64,000 bases of DNA, from contig NZ_LT630003.1 of the NCBI RefSeq assembly GCF_900105615.1, positions 1,302,001 through 1,366,000 of the forward strand. The letters run 5' to 3'. This document shows, one piece after another, positions 52,438 through 60,551 of this stretch. The position numbers and the translations under genes are program-made. Position 1 is the stretch's first letter; each line of letters opens with the position of its first letter. Below the pieces are notes generated by a model. That model had not been told where the DNA came from. It saw only the letters and a list, made by a program, of their open reading frames with translations, and did no database searches. This DNA comes from Lacrimispora sphenoides JCM 1415. Its GTDB lineage: Bacteria > Bacillota > Clostridia > Lachnospirales > Lachnospiraceae.

Positions 52438-53451
52438 TTATACTCCCATGTCCAGGGTTTTCGAAAACAAGGTACTTCCCTTACGCAGCTCCTGACGTGC
52501 AGTCTGTATCAGGGAATCCATCTTTTCAAGCTCCTCTAACAAGAGTTTTTCTTCCCCGCTGGTATCCAGGACTTTGCTGATACCGCCGTTTTTAATGATG
52601 ATCCGCTTGTCTGCCATAAGTGCAAGAAGAGGATCGTGAGTTGCCATTAACACGATCTTATCGGAGGAGATTAATAGCTCAAGAGCCTTTTTACGGTCAA
52701 TTCCGGCATTTTCGATTTCATCGATAAGAACAATGGGAGAAGAGCTTAAAATAGCAGTATCTGCGATCATCAAGGCTCTGGACTGTCCTCCGCTTAAACT
52801 GGTGACAGGAGTGGTTAAGTCAAATTTTTCACCTGCCAGATGATTGGCGGCCAGGATGATCTGTTCAATAACAGTCTGGGGGTTCTCCACCAGCCGGCTT
52901 ACGGCATGCATCCTTAAAAATTCTTCTACCGTAAGGTCCATAACAAAATTCATATTCTGGGATAACTGTGCCACCAGCCGGTTGTTGGAGGAGAAACGCC
53001 ATTTATTATCCGGTTTCTTTCCATTAATCAAAATGCTGCGGCCTGTAGGCGTATCCTTTTGGGCCGCCCATTCGATATCTGCCAAAAGGCGGCTTTTGCC
53101 GGACCCTGTAGGCCCTACGATGGATATAATCTGAGAGGTTTCCACCGTTAGTTCTGTAAAGCCTTCCGGATTGCCGGATTTGTCATTTCCCGCAAGGATT
53201 GTCATGGAAAGGACCCGGTTGCTTTTTTCAAGCCCCAGAAACGCACTCATCTGTTCTAAGTAAACAGGAAGATTGGACAGGAGTTTTTCCTTGTCAATGG
53301 CCTGGTCCTCTAATTCCTCTTCTGTAAAATGCTCTAAATATTCCCGGAAGGTCTTATCTCCATACCCTGCAATATCCAGCCTGTTTTGTTCAAAGTATGC
53401 GCTTACAAAGGGATATTCTTTAAGAAGCTGGTCTAAGCTTAATTCTATCAT
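52438..53451 (-). CDS. Soluble ABC ATPase of an uncharacterised operon
   Basis: A 337-residue ATPase without membrane helices. An N-terminal helical domain (about 1-75, LDQLLKEYPFVSAYFEQNRLDI) precedes an ABC core with Walker A GPTGSGKS (113-120), signature LSGGQSRA near 216, Walker B VLIDEIENAG near 235 and the switch histidine in MATHDP. The IENAG after Walker B differs from the DEPT of import ATPases. Its start overlaps the GTPase stop by four bases (ATGA). No permease belongs to this operon. A mechanical or assembly role together with the GTPase and the binding-protein homologue is inferred. Confidence 0.8.
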   Translation of the reverse strand: MIELSLDQLLKEYPFVSAYFEQNRLDIAGYGDKTFREYLEHFTEEELEDQAIDKEKLLSNLPVYLEQMSAFLGLEKSNRVLSMTILAGNDKSGNPEGFTELTVETSQIISIVGPTGSGKSRLLADIEWAAQKDTPTGRSILINGKKPDNKWRFSSNNRLVAQLSQNMNFVMDLTVEEFLRMHAVSRLVENPQTVIEQIILAANHLAGEKFDLTTPVTSLSGGQSRALMIADTAILSSSPIVLIDEIENAGIDRKKALELLISSDKIVLMATHDPLLALMADKRIIIKNGGISKVLDTSGEEKLLLEELEKMDSLIQTARQELRKGSTLFSKTLDMGV

Positions 53452-54149
53452 GTCTTATCTGCCCCCAAATTGATTTTTTTAACGTTTCCCATCTGAAATG
53501 CTTCTCCGATCCTTGTTTCTCCAAGACAATAGGAGCAGAGAGCAGAAGGCATAGGGAAGCGAAGCTGCATGCCCTGGACAGATTCAATGTTCTGGTTTTC
53601 ATCATAGAGAAGGCTTCCAAGCTCGTAGGCTCCCTGCCCGGTTAAGCCGTTTACATGCATGGTGACGGCACGGGGATTTACGGAGCTTACACAGGAGGCG
53701 AAAACCTCACGTTCCGCCTGGGACACAATATCCCCCTTTGTAATCACCACAAAATCAGCGGATTTTAACATGGGGCCGATCTTTTTCGGAGTATTGATGC
53801 CGGAAAGATTGTCAATGACGCATACTCCCTTGATTTCCTTTAAATAGGGGGAACAGCGGTTGCAAAGACCGGCGGATTCTGTGATGAGCAAATCCAGATT
53901 TTCCTCTTTGCCCCAATTTACCACCTCTTCAATATTGGAAGCAAAGAAATGATCAGGGCATAAGGCACCGGAAAGTCCCTTTTTAACCGGTATACCGGCT
54001 TTTTCATAGGCAGCATCGTCATCCGTATAAAGACAGTCAAATTTGACAACACCTACCTTTATATTTCTGCTCTGATAAGAGGCGATGGTTTTTAATATCA
54101 CAGACGTCTTCCCGGAGGAAGGTGGGCCTGATACAATAATCAGATTCAT
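53448..54149 (-). CDS. G3E-like GTPase (HypB/CobW group)
   Basis: A 233-residue P-loop NTPase. Walker A GPPSSGKT spans 8-15. LLITESAGLCNRCSPYL near 90-106 resembles the HypB/UreG switch region but carries a C-x2-C, and VVITKGDIV near 135 is the guanine-specificity motif (TKGD). A further CSYC occurs near 208. The cysteines suggest metal or cluster binding. HypB and CobW relatives insert metals or support cobalamin chemistry, so a metallochaperone role is likely. AAGGAGG precedes the ATG, and the gene overlaps both neighbours by four bases, so all three proteins are made together. Confidence 0.8.
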   Translation of the reverse strand: MNLIIVSGPPSSGKTSVILKTIASYQSRNIKVGVVKFDCLYTDDDAAYEKAGIPVKKGLSGALCPDHFFASNIEEVVNWGKEENLDLLITESAGLCNRCSPYLKEIKGVCVIDNLSGINTPKKIGPMLKSADFVVITKGDIVSQAEREVFASCVSSVNPRAVTMHVNGLTGQGAYELGSLLYDENQNIESVQGMQLRFPMPSALCSYCLGETRIGEAFQMGNVKKINLGADKT

Positions 54150-55399
54150 AAAGCCTCCTTTTCCGCTGCCTGATAAAACAGCTGTTCAGTAGTATTGATA
54201 AGCGCTCCGATATCATGGCTGTGAATATAATCCCAGCCAAGCCACATGAATTTCTGATCTGGTCTTAAGTGGTTGTCCACCAGCGGATTGGTAGAAGGAA
54301 ATTTCCCGTTAGAGGAAAGGATTTCACCTATTTCTTTGGAATACAGGAAGTCCACAAATGGTTTGACCTTCTCCTTGTTCTTTGTACTTGCCAAAAGGAA
54401 AATCGGGCTGATGATCGCGCCATCCTTTGGCCATACGGGCCGGAGGGGGCTTTTCTCATCTGCCATACTGGCAAAAAAGTAAGGGGAAATCGTAACGGCA
54501 GGAACCTTGTTTCCATCCTTTGATATATGGGATTTTACCATCTGGGCCGGATGCATGCTGCGCAAAAGAGCCTTTCCCATTTTTTCAATGCCTTCATCTC
54601 CATAATACCGGTGGATATGCAGCAAAAATGCGTTGAACATGTCCAAGTCCTTCATTGGCATGCTGACGCTGTTTTCAAATTCAGGTTTCATTAAATCCGC
54701 CCAGCTTTCAGGAAACGGACGGTCTCCTAAAACAGCGGTATTCACCATAATAACCGCAGGAACAATGCCGATGATGGCATATTGGTTTTTTGGATCCTTT
54801 AAAGAAATGGCGTCATTGTCAAAATCAGGATTTATTTGCTTCATATCAGAAATATCTTCAAAGGTACCGGAATCCCGGTAACGTCCCATCAGGTTTTTAT
54901 CAAAAAACAAGTCAAAGCCAGCCGAAAGATAGAGATCGGATAAGGCATCAGCGTTGCCGTCTGCGGCGATGATCCGTTCCTTTACATCATCAAGTCCAAG
55001 GTTGGCAGATTTTAAATTGTAGTCCACCTTATAGTCCATGGAATCCTTTTGGGAAGCCATCCAGGCTTCAAACTTTTCCAAAAGAGGAAGGCGGATGGGG
55101 CAGGGGAGTACCCCTTCAATGCGGATATCACCGCCTTCTTCTTTTCTCGTAGGGGTAAGTCCGGAAGTGAGGTCCGGAAGGTTTTGCTTAATGGTCTCTT
55201 CCAGTTTTTCTATGAAAAGCTCCTGATTTAGCTTTCTCATGGATAAGGCCATTTCCAGAGTGACCGTCTTACCAAGGGTGTTGCGCATGATTGGATTGTT
55301 TAATTGCTCAAAACCATTTGCAACAAACAGTCCGATTGTTTCGGGGAATTTTTCGGTTATATCGTAAATGGTGTCAGTAATATTTATATAATGTGCCAT
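54146..55399 (-). CDS. Cytosolic ABC binding-protein homologue with DUF1858-like N-terminus
   Basis: A 417-residue protein. Residues about 1-65 (INITDTIYDITEKFPETIGL, then LGKTVTLEMALSMRKLN) resemble the DUF1858/ScdA-N helical domain. From about 95 the sequence is an iron-type periplasmic binding-protein fold (SBP_bac_6-like), with ADALSDLYLSAGFDLFFD, YAIIGIVPAVIMVNTAVLGDRP and GAIISPIFLLASTKNKEKVKPFVDFLYSKE. There is no signal peptide or lipobox, so it should stay in the cytosol, which is unusual for this fold. ATG 55399 follows AAAGGAAG; the longer frame to 55453 lacks a site. It is the first gene of the leftward operon. Confidence 0.8.
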   Translation of the reverse strand: MAHYINITDTIYDITEKFPETIGLFVANGFEQLNNPIMRNTLGKTVTLEMALSMRKLNQELFIEKLEETIKQNLPDLTSGLTPTRKEEGGDIRIEGVLPCPIRLPLLEKFEAWMASQKDSMDYKVDYNLKSANLGLDDVKERIIAADGNADALSDLYLSAGFDLFFDKNLMGRYRDSGTFEDISDMKQINPDFDNDAISLKDPKNQYAIIGIVPAVIMVNTAVLGDRPFPESWADLMKPEFENSVSMPMKDLDMFNAFLLHIHRYYGDEGIEKMGKALLRSMHPAQMVKSHISKDGNKVPAVTISPYFFASMADEKSPLRPVWPKDGAIISPIFLLASTKNKEKVKPFVDFLYSKEIGEILSSNGKFPSTNPLVDNHLRPDQKFMWLGWDYIHSHDIGALINTTEQLFYQAAEKEAL

Positions 55400-55475
55400 T
55401 TTTCTTCCTTTCTGTATGCGATAAAATTCTGGGTTATTCGATATGTTTATCATAACATATGATTTCCCATTTTGT

Positions 55476-55535
55476 TGTTGTAATTACAACACATGAGGAA
55501 CCGTTATTGATACTATTTATTAAAAACTATATTAT
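55476..55535. promoter_or_regulatory. Perfect palindrome and promoters between divergent operons
   Basis: TGTTGTAATTACAACA (55476-55491) is an uninterrupted 16-bp palindrome. Rightward, TTGATA (55507-55512) and TATTAT (55530-55535) with a 17-base spacer form a promoter starting 15 bases after it. Leftward, TTACAA in the palindrome lies 18 bases before TATGTT, which gives a possible -35/-10. A single regulator bound here could control both operons. Confidence 0.6.
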
Positions 55536-55662
55536 AACACCTGTTTCCCATGAATGGTTAAAAGAATTTAATCGGTAAAAATCAAAAAATTATGGAATGA
55601 AAAAGAGCTGATGGAATTATGATGAATTAAATGGTTTATAGAATAGTACAAGGAGAAAGCAT

Positions 55663-56676
55663 ATGATCGTTTCGTGGATGACAACAAACCAGTGTAATCT
55701 TAAGTGCAAACATTGTTACCAGGATGCCGGCAGTAAAAAGGCAGATGAATTAACAACGGAAGAAGCCAAAAGGCTGATCGATGAAATCGCCAGGGCTGGT
55801 TTTCGCATTATGATATTCAGCGGAGGGGAACCGTTAATGCGCCCGGATATCTATACCCTGGTATCCTATGCTGCCGGTGCGGGCCTTCGGCCTGTTTTTG
55901 GCACCAACGGTATGCTGATTACGGAGGAAGCGGCTAAGAATTTAAAGAAATGCAAAGCTGCAGTCATGGGGATCAGCCTTGACAGCCTGGATGAACAAAA
56001 ACATAACAGATTCAGGGGAGATGAAAATGCATACCGGCTGACTTTAGAGGGAATCGAAAATTGTAAAAAAGCCGGCCTGCCCTTTCAGATACATACTACG
56101 GTCATGGACTGGAATCAGGAGGAAGTGGAAGATATTATTGACTTCAGCGTGAAATCAGGCGCTGTAGCCAATTACCTGTTTTTTCTGATTCCGGTTGGCA
56201 GAGGGAAATATTTAGAAGAAACCTCGCTGAAAGTCATAGAGTACGAAAGGCTTCTGCAGATTATCATGAAGAAGCAGAAGGAAGTTCCCATTGATATCAA
56301 ACCCACCTGTGCCCCTCAATTTACAAGAGTGGCAAAGGAGATGGAGGTTGATACCCGTTTTACCAGAGGCTGCCTGGCCGGACTTTCCTACTGCGTGGTA
56401 AGCCCTGTTGGAAAGGTCCGCCCCTGTGCCTATATGGTTGAGGAAGCAGGAGATGTCCGCAAAGAACCGTTTGATGAAATATGGAAAAACAGCAGCCTGT
56501 TTAAAACCCTGCGCACCCGGAATTACAAGGGGACATGCCGTGACTGTATTTACGAAGAAGAGTGCGGAGGCTGCCGTGCGAGGGCAGGATATTATCATGA
56601 CGGCGATTATATGGCAGAAGACAGCTATTGCGCTTACGGAAAACAATTATGCAAAGAAGGTGCCTTAATAAATTGA
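55663..56676 (+). CDS. Radical SAM/SPASM protein (NirJ/AhbD-like)
   Basis: A 337-residue radical SAM enzyme. The [4Fe-4S]-SAM cysteines are Cys11, Cys15 and Cys18 (CNLKCKHC), followed by FSGGEPLMRPD near 53-63 and ISLDSLDE. A C-terminal SPASM-like domain has many cysteines (CAPQF, RGCLAG, RPCAYM, CRDCIYEEECGGCRARAG), enough for one or two extra Fe-S clusters. It resembles the NirJ/AhbD group (heme d1 and alternative heme synthesis) and related peptide maturases. ACAAGGAG precedes the ATG. Its stop overlaps the start of a chelate-binding lipoprotein gene, so it probably modifies or dismantles what the transporter brings in, or makes a metallophore. Confidence 0.88.
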   Translation: MIVSWMTTNQCNLKCKHCYQDAGSKKADELTTEEAKRLIDEIARAGFRIMIFSGGEPLMRPDIYTLVSYAAGAGLRPVFGTNGMLITEEAAKNLKKCKAAVMGISLDSLDEQKHNRFRGDENAYRLTLEGIENCKKAGLPFQIHTTVMDWNQEEVEDIIDFSVKSGAVANYLFFLIPVGRGKYLEETSLKVIEYERLLQIIMKKQKEVPIDIKPTCAPQFTRVAKEMEVDTRFTRGCLAGLSYCVVSPVGKVRPCAYMVEEAGDVRKEPFDEIWKNSSLFKTLRTRNYKGTCRDCIYEEECGGCRARAGYYHDGDYMAEDSYCAYGKQLCKEGALIN

Positions 56677-57617
56677 AGAAAAAATCCATGGCGTATGCAG
56701 TGATGCTTTTTATGATAGTAAATATGCTTGCCGGGTGCGGCAAAAAGACAGGGGAACCGGCTGCCGACATGCCGGAGGGATACTGCTTTACCGATGCCCT
56801 TGGGCAGGAGGTGACGGTCAGGAAAACGGAGCGTGTGGTGGCGTTAATGGGGAGCTTTGCAGAAGTCTGGCTGTCAGCCGGAGGCAGTCTGGCCGGTGTT
56901 ACGGATGATGCATTTGATGAAAGAGGACTGGAGCTTTCGGAGGAAACTGTATCCGTGGGGAAATATAACAATCCCAATGTAGAAAAAATCATAGCCTTAA
57001 ACCCGGATCTGGTTCTATTGTCATCAGAAACCAAGGAGCATGCAGCGCTTAAAGAGGTTTTAAAACAAGTAGGTATTACGGCTGCCTATTTTAAAGTCAC
57101 ATATTTTGATGACTACCTGTCCATGCTTAAGACCTGTACGGAAATAACCGGAAGAGAAGAGCTGTATGAAAAAAATGGGCTGGCTGTAAAAACAGAGATT
57201 GAAGAAATCCTCGACAGGGCAAAAGCTGAGGAGCCTCCCACTGTTTTACTTCTCATTACATATTCCGGCGGAGCGGTGGCGCAAAATTCCAAGACCATGA
57301 CAGGAAACATGTTAAATGATCTGGGTTGTAAAAACATAGCTGACGAGAATCAGAGCCTGTTAAAGGAGTTTAACATGGAGAGCATCGTAAAAGAAGATCC
57401 GGATTATATTTTTGTGATCCCCATGGGAAATGACGATACCCTTGCCATGAAGAATTTAAAGGAAAGCATTGAAAAGAATCCGGCATGGAATGGCCTTTCC
57501 GCCGTTAAAAATAACCGTTATATTCTTTTGCCAAAGGGAAAATTCCTTTATAAACCCAATGAAAAATGGGCGGAAAGCTATCAATACCTTACGGAGATTC
57601 TATATGGGAAGAAATAA
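56673..57617 (+). CDS. Metal-chelate ABC transporter binding lipoprotein
   Basis: A 314-residue binding protein of the BtuF/FepB/FhuD fold. The signal peptide ends in the lipobox NMLAGC with Cys22. VVALMGSFAEVWLSAGGSLAGVTDDAFDE, VEKIIALNPDLVLLSSETKEH and VKEDPDYIFVIPMG are typical of siderophore, heme or cobalamin binding proteins. TTG 56673 overlaps the radical SAM stop (TTGA), gives a proper Lys-rich signal peptide and has GAAGG 12 bases upstream; ATG 56691 would remove the basic residues. It delivers the ligand to the FecCD-type permease encoded downstream. Confidence 0.9.
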   Translation: MKKKSMAYAVMLFMIVNMLAGCGKKTGEPAADMPEGYCFTDALGQEVTVRKTERVVALMGSFAEVWLSAGGSLAGVTDDAFDERGLELSEETVSVGKYNNPNVEKIIALNPDLVLLSSETKEHAALKEVLKQVGITAAYFKVTYFDDYLSMLKTCTEITGREELYEKNGLAVKTEIEEILDRAKAEEPPTVLLLITYSGGAVAQNSKTMTGNMLNDLGCKNIADENQSLLKEFNMESIVKEDPDYIFVIPMGNDDTLAMKNLKESIEKNPAWNGLSAVKNNRYILLPKGKFLYKPNEKWAESYQYLTEILYGKK

Positions 57618-58596
57618 TAAGGCGAGGCTGCTTATCCTCTTATCATCTGCGGGGCTTGCAGTTTCGGTTTTGCTGGGATTATGCCTGGGAACCAGTAACA
57701 TCCGGCCAACTGTTCTCGTAGCTACCCTGTTTGCAGGAGAGCCTGATGATTTTTTATATCGGATTCTTCTTACAGTCCGCCTGCCAAGGGTCACAGCAGC
57801 CTTGCTTGCAGGAAGCGCGCTTGCAGTATCCGGTGCGATCATTCAGTCCGTGTTAAACAATCCTCTGGCAAGTCCTAATATCATAGGAGTGAATGCAGGA
57901 GCCGGACTTTTTGTTTTGCTGGCATCTGCATTTCTTCCGGCAGACCCGCTCCTCCTGCCTTTGTCGGCGTTTTCCGGTGCCCTCCTTGCCTGTATGCTGG
58001 TTCTTGCCATTACCATGACCGGAAGATTGTCAAGGGTTCTGTTGGTTTTGACAGGCTTTGCGGTAAACAGTATTTTCAGCGCAGGAATGAATACGATTAT
58101 GATTTTATATCCCGATGCCTACGTAGGGGCAGGAAATTTTCTGGTGGGAGGACTTTCCTCTGTTACTTCAAATGTACTTGTCTATCCTTCGGTTTTTATA
58201 GCTGCAGGCTTTATTCTGGCACTGCTTTGCTCCAAGGGTTTAAACATTTTAAATCTTGGGGCAGACAGTGCAAAAACCCTGGGAATGAATGTAAATGCCT
58301 GCCGATGTGCCTATTTGGCCATTGCAGCCATACTTGCAGGCGCGGCGGTCAGCTTTGCCGGGATGATCGGTTTTGTGGGCCTTCTGGTTCCTCATGGGGT
58401 GAAATTAATGATCGGTCAGGACAACCGGTATGTCATACCCGCAAGCGCTCTGACAGGTGGTGTCTTCGTAATTTTGTGTGATCTGCTTGCCAGAACCTTA
58501 TTCCTGCCCTATGAGCTGCCGGTGGGTATTTTGATGTCCTTGATGGGAGGACCGTTTTTTCTTTATCTGATTCTAAAAAACAGGCGGAAGGAATGA
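57604..58596 (+). CDS. FecCD-family ABC permease
   Basis: A 330-residue permease with nine to ten membrane helices. VRLPRVTAALLAGSALAVSGAIIQ near 58-81, NPLASPNIIGVNAGAGLF and AGAAVSFAGMIGFVGLLVPHGVKLMIG near 238-264 are the FecCD/BtuC signatures. It exports no signal and forms a homodimeric channel. ATG 57604 overlaps the preceding gene by 14 bases and has CGGAG six bases upstream; a longer open frame to 57469 lies inside the binding-protein gene. It transports iron-siderophore, heme or corrinoid. Confidence 0.94.
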   Translation: MGRNNKARLLILLSSAGLAVSVLLGLCLGTSNIRPTVLVATLFAGEPDDFLYRILLTVRLPRVTAALLAGSALAVSGAIIQSVLNNPLASPNIIGVNAGAGLFVLLASAFLPADPLLLPLSAFSGALLACMLVLAITMTGRLSRVLLVLTGFAVNSIFSAGMNTIMILYPDAYVGAGNFLVGGLSSVTSNVLVYPSVFIAAGFILALLCSKGLNILNLGADSAKTLGMNVNACRCAYLAIAAILAGAAVSFAGMIGFVGLLVPHGVKLMIGQDNRYVIPASALTGGVFVILCDLLARTLFLPYELPVGILMSLMGGPFFLYLILKNRRKE

Positions 58597-59369
58597 TGGA
58601 AATTATGATCAGGCTTGAGGATGTGACTTATTCTTATAACAGGCAGCCGCTGATCCATGGGCTGGATTTAACGTTTGAAAAAGGAAAGATAACCACCATC
58701 GTCGGGCCCAATGGATGTGGAAAAAGTACGGTGATAAAGCTTTCTTCCCGTCTGTTGCATCCGGATCAGGGAAAGGTATTTTTAGAGAATAAAGAGATCG
58801 GCGTTATGAAACGAAAGGAGTTTGCCAGGAGTGTATCTGTGCTGCTTCAAAGCAGCCACATACCGGATATGGCAGTGGAAGATGCGGTAATGTCAGGAAG
58901 ATATCCACATCAGTCTCCAATCAGTTTCTCTTCTGCCGAGGATAAACGGCTGACGGAATATGCCATGGAAATGACATACTGCCAGTCTCTGAGAAATAAA
59001 AATATGTGCCAGCTTTCCGGAGGAGAGCGCCAGCGTGTCTTTCTTGCCATGGTACTGGCTCAGGATACGCCGGTTATTATTCTGGATGAACCCACAACAT
59101 ATCTTGATATTAATGTCTCCTATGAAATTATGGAGCTTATAAACAGTTTAAACAGGAAGCTTGGAAAAACCATTGTGCTGGTTTTGCATGATCTTAATCT
59201 GGCTCTTAATTACTCAGACCGTCTGGCTGTGATGGAAAATGGAAAGGTGGTCGCCTATGAGGAAGCATCGGACCACAGAGTTCATCGCTGCATCAGTGAT
59301 ATCTTTAAGGTGGATATCCGGCGGCTGATGGAAAAGGAAAAGTCTTATTATTATTCCTTTAAAATATAA
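58593..59369 (+). CDS. FepC/BtuD-type ABC ATPase
   Basis: A 258-residue import ATPase. Walker A GPNGCGKST (38-46), signature LSGGERQRVFLA near 142, Walker B VIILDEPTTYLD near 165 and switch His in LVLHDLN are all present. FKVDIRRLMEKEKSYYYSF at the C-terminus is usual for the iron-chelate group. Its ATG overlaps the permease stop by four bases. It energises the permease. Together with the binding protein it completes the importer that is cotranscribed with the radical SAM gene. Confidence 0.95.
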   Translation: MMEIMIRLEDVTYSYNRQPLIHGLDLTFEKGKITTIVGPNGCGKSTVIKLSSRLLHPDQGKVFLENKEIGVMKRKEFARSVSVLLQSSHIPDMAVEDAVMSGRYPHQSPISFSSAEDKRLTEYAMEMTYCQSLRNKNMCQLSGGERQRVFLAMVLAQDTPVIILDEPTTYLDINVSYEIMELINSLNRKLGKTIVLVLHDLNLALNYSDRLAVMENGKVVAYEEASDHRVHRCISDIFKVDIRRLMEKEKSYYYSFKI

Positions 59370-59411
59370 AATTTAGCTGGTGATTCTGTCTTAGCGAAAG
59401 TAAAATAAAAA

Positions 59412-59508
59412 AGCGGTTCTGCTATGTTAATTATGATGTGGCCTCCAATAAGTTAGATTTTTGGTCCAACTGATTGGGGGCAGTTCATTAAAGACATAGA
59501 GAACCGCT
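59412..59508. repeat. 97-bp imperfect palindrome between convergent genes
   Basis: AGCGGTTCT-G-CTATG (59412-59426) pairs with CATAGAGAACCGCT (59495-59508), 14 bp with one bulge. Inside, CCTCCAAT (59442-59449) pairs with ATTGGGGG (59473-59480), and AGTTAGA with TCCAACT. It could be an extended bidirectional terminator or a short MITE-like element with terminal inverted repeats. Confidence 0.6.
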
Positions 59509-59512
59509 ATTA

Positions 59513-60370
59513 TTATTGACAATTTTTCCGATAAATGCTAGCTGAAATTCCGTAATACTGCTTAAATGCATAAGAGAAATGCTGAACAGATGAATAATTG
59601 AGCCGGTCGGCAATCTCTGAAATGTTTAAGCCGGCGTCGTTCAGATAAATTTTTGCCATGGACATCTTTGCCTCAGTTTTTTTCTGAAGAAATGTCTTTC
59701 CATAGTATTCTTTTAAAAATCGTTCTGTCTGCCGGATGCTTAAGCCAAGGCGTGCGGCCAGGCTTTCTAAAGTAAGGGTCTCATATTCATAAAGAAAACT
59801 TTCCTCAACAATGATATATTTGCTGTCCACCAGATTGGACGGAGAAAAATGTACCTTCGATTGCCGCCTGTTTTCATAGTTGCGGACAATTTTCACCACA
59901 CACTGCTGAAGCAGGGTTTCTACCTGAATCATGTAACCGGTATACCGGTGCTCCAGTTCAAAGAAAATCTGCTGCATCAGCGGATATAGCTCCTGGGTAT
60001 CCTGACCGAACCAGAAATGGGTATGCTGGAATTTATATGCCACGGTTTCCGTTCCCAGATTTCCGGAACCGGAATTCCGAAGCTTAAAATAGATGCAATA
60101 CTCTGTCATTGGATCATTTTTAATGGGGATCTGTTCATGCTCCACATGGGGACCGGTCATGTAAAGGGTATTAGGGGTAATGTCATAAACCTGGTCATCA
60201 ATATAGACAGTTCCGTGACCATAGGGAATGTAATGGATCTCGTAGCTGTTGTTCCCGTGGCTGTGCCTGGGCATGGAACGGAGAAATCGCTCGAACACAA
60301 TGTTCAGGACAAGGAATGTTGTATCATTGATTGTAATCTTAATATTCAGATCAGTATATACCGTTCTCAT
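59513..60370 (-). CDS. AraC-family transcriptional regulator with cupin domain
   Basis: A 285-residue regulator. The N-terminal cupin-like sugar-binding domain (about 30-110) has SMPRHSHGNNSYEIHYIPYG and ITPNTLYMTGPHVEH. The C-terminal AraC domain (about 185-285) has LESLAARLGLSIRQTERFLKEYYGKTF and ISEIADRLNYSSVQHFSYAFKQYYGIS. ATG 60370 follows ACAGGAGG; the open frame extends further without a ribosome site. It diverges from the aldolase/kinase/dehydrogenase genes, whose promoter has a good -10 (TATAAT 60502-60507) but a poor -35, as expected for AraC activation. Confidence 0.92.
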   Translation of the reverse strand: MRTVYTDLNIKITINDTTFLVLNIVFERFLRSMPRHSHGNNSYEIHYIPYGHGTVYIDDQVYDITPNTLYMTGPHVEHEQIPIKNDPMTEYCIYFKLRNSGSGNLGTETVAYKFQHTHFWFGQDTQELYPLMQQIFFELEHRYTGYMIQVETLLQQCVVKIVRNYENRRQSKVHFSPSNLVDSKYIIVEESFLYEYETLTLESLAARLGLSIRQTERFLKEYYGKTFLQKKTEAKMSMAKIYLNDAGLNISEIADRLNYSSVQHFSYAFKQYYGISASIYRKNCQ

Positions 60371-60501
60371 TGCATACCTCCTGTTTCCCAGTGCTATCAC
60401 CAGTTTACCAAGAGAGGAGGCCTAAGTCAAGATGTTCGAAAACACGACATTATCGGTCTTGGGTTGTCTCATAAGGCACTAATCATTTGGGGAAATATCT
60501 T

Positions 60502-60507
60502 TATAAT
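60502..60507 (+). promoter_or_regulatory. Probable -10 of the aldolase operon
   Basis: TATAAT at 60502-60507 lies 44 bases before the aldolase ATG. The bases 17 upstream (near 60479) are far from TTGACA, so the promoter probably needs an activator, most simply the divergent AraC protein. Confidence 0.4.
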
Positions 60508-60551
60508 TAAAGTCAGAACAAAAAACCATCACGATTTTAGGAGGAAGTACT

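Noticed and set aside
52438..55399. Complete ABC importer (binding protein plus ATPase)
   Set aside because: No permease gene is present, the binding-protein homologue has no export signal, and a GTPase gene lies between the two.
57469..57603. N-terminal extension of the FecCD permease
   Set aside because: The extension is an overlapping frame inside the binding-protein gene; ATG 57604 has a ribosome site and the usual length.
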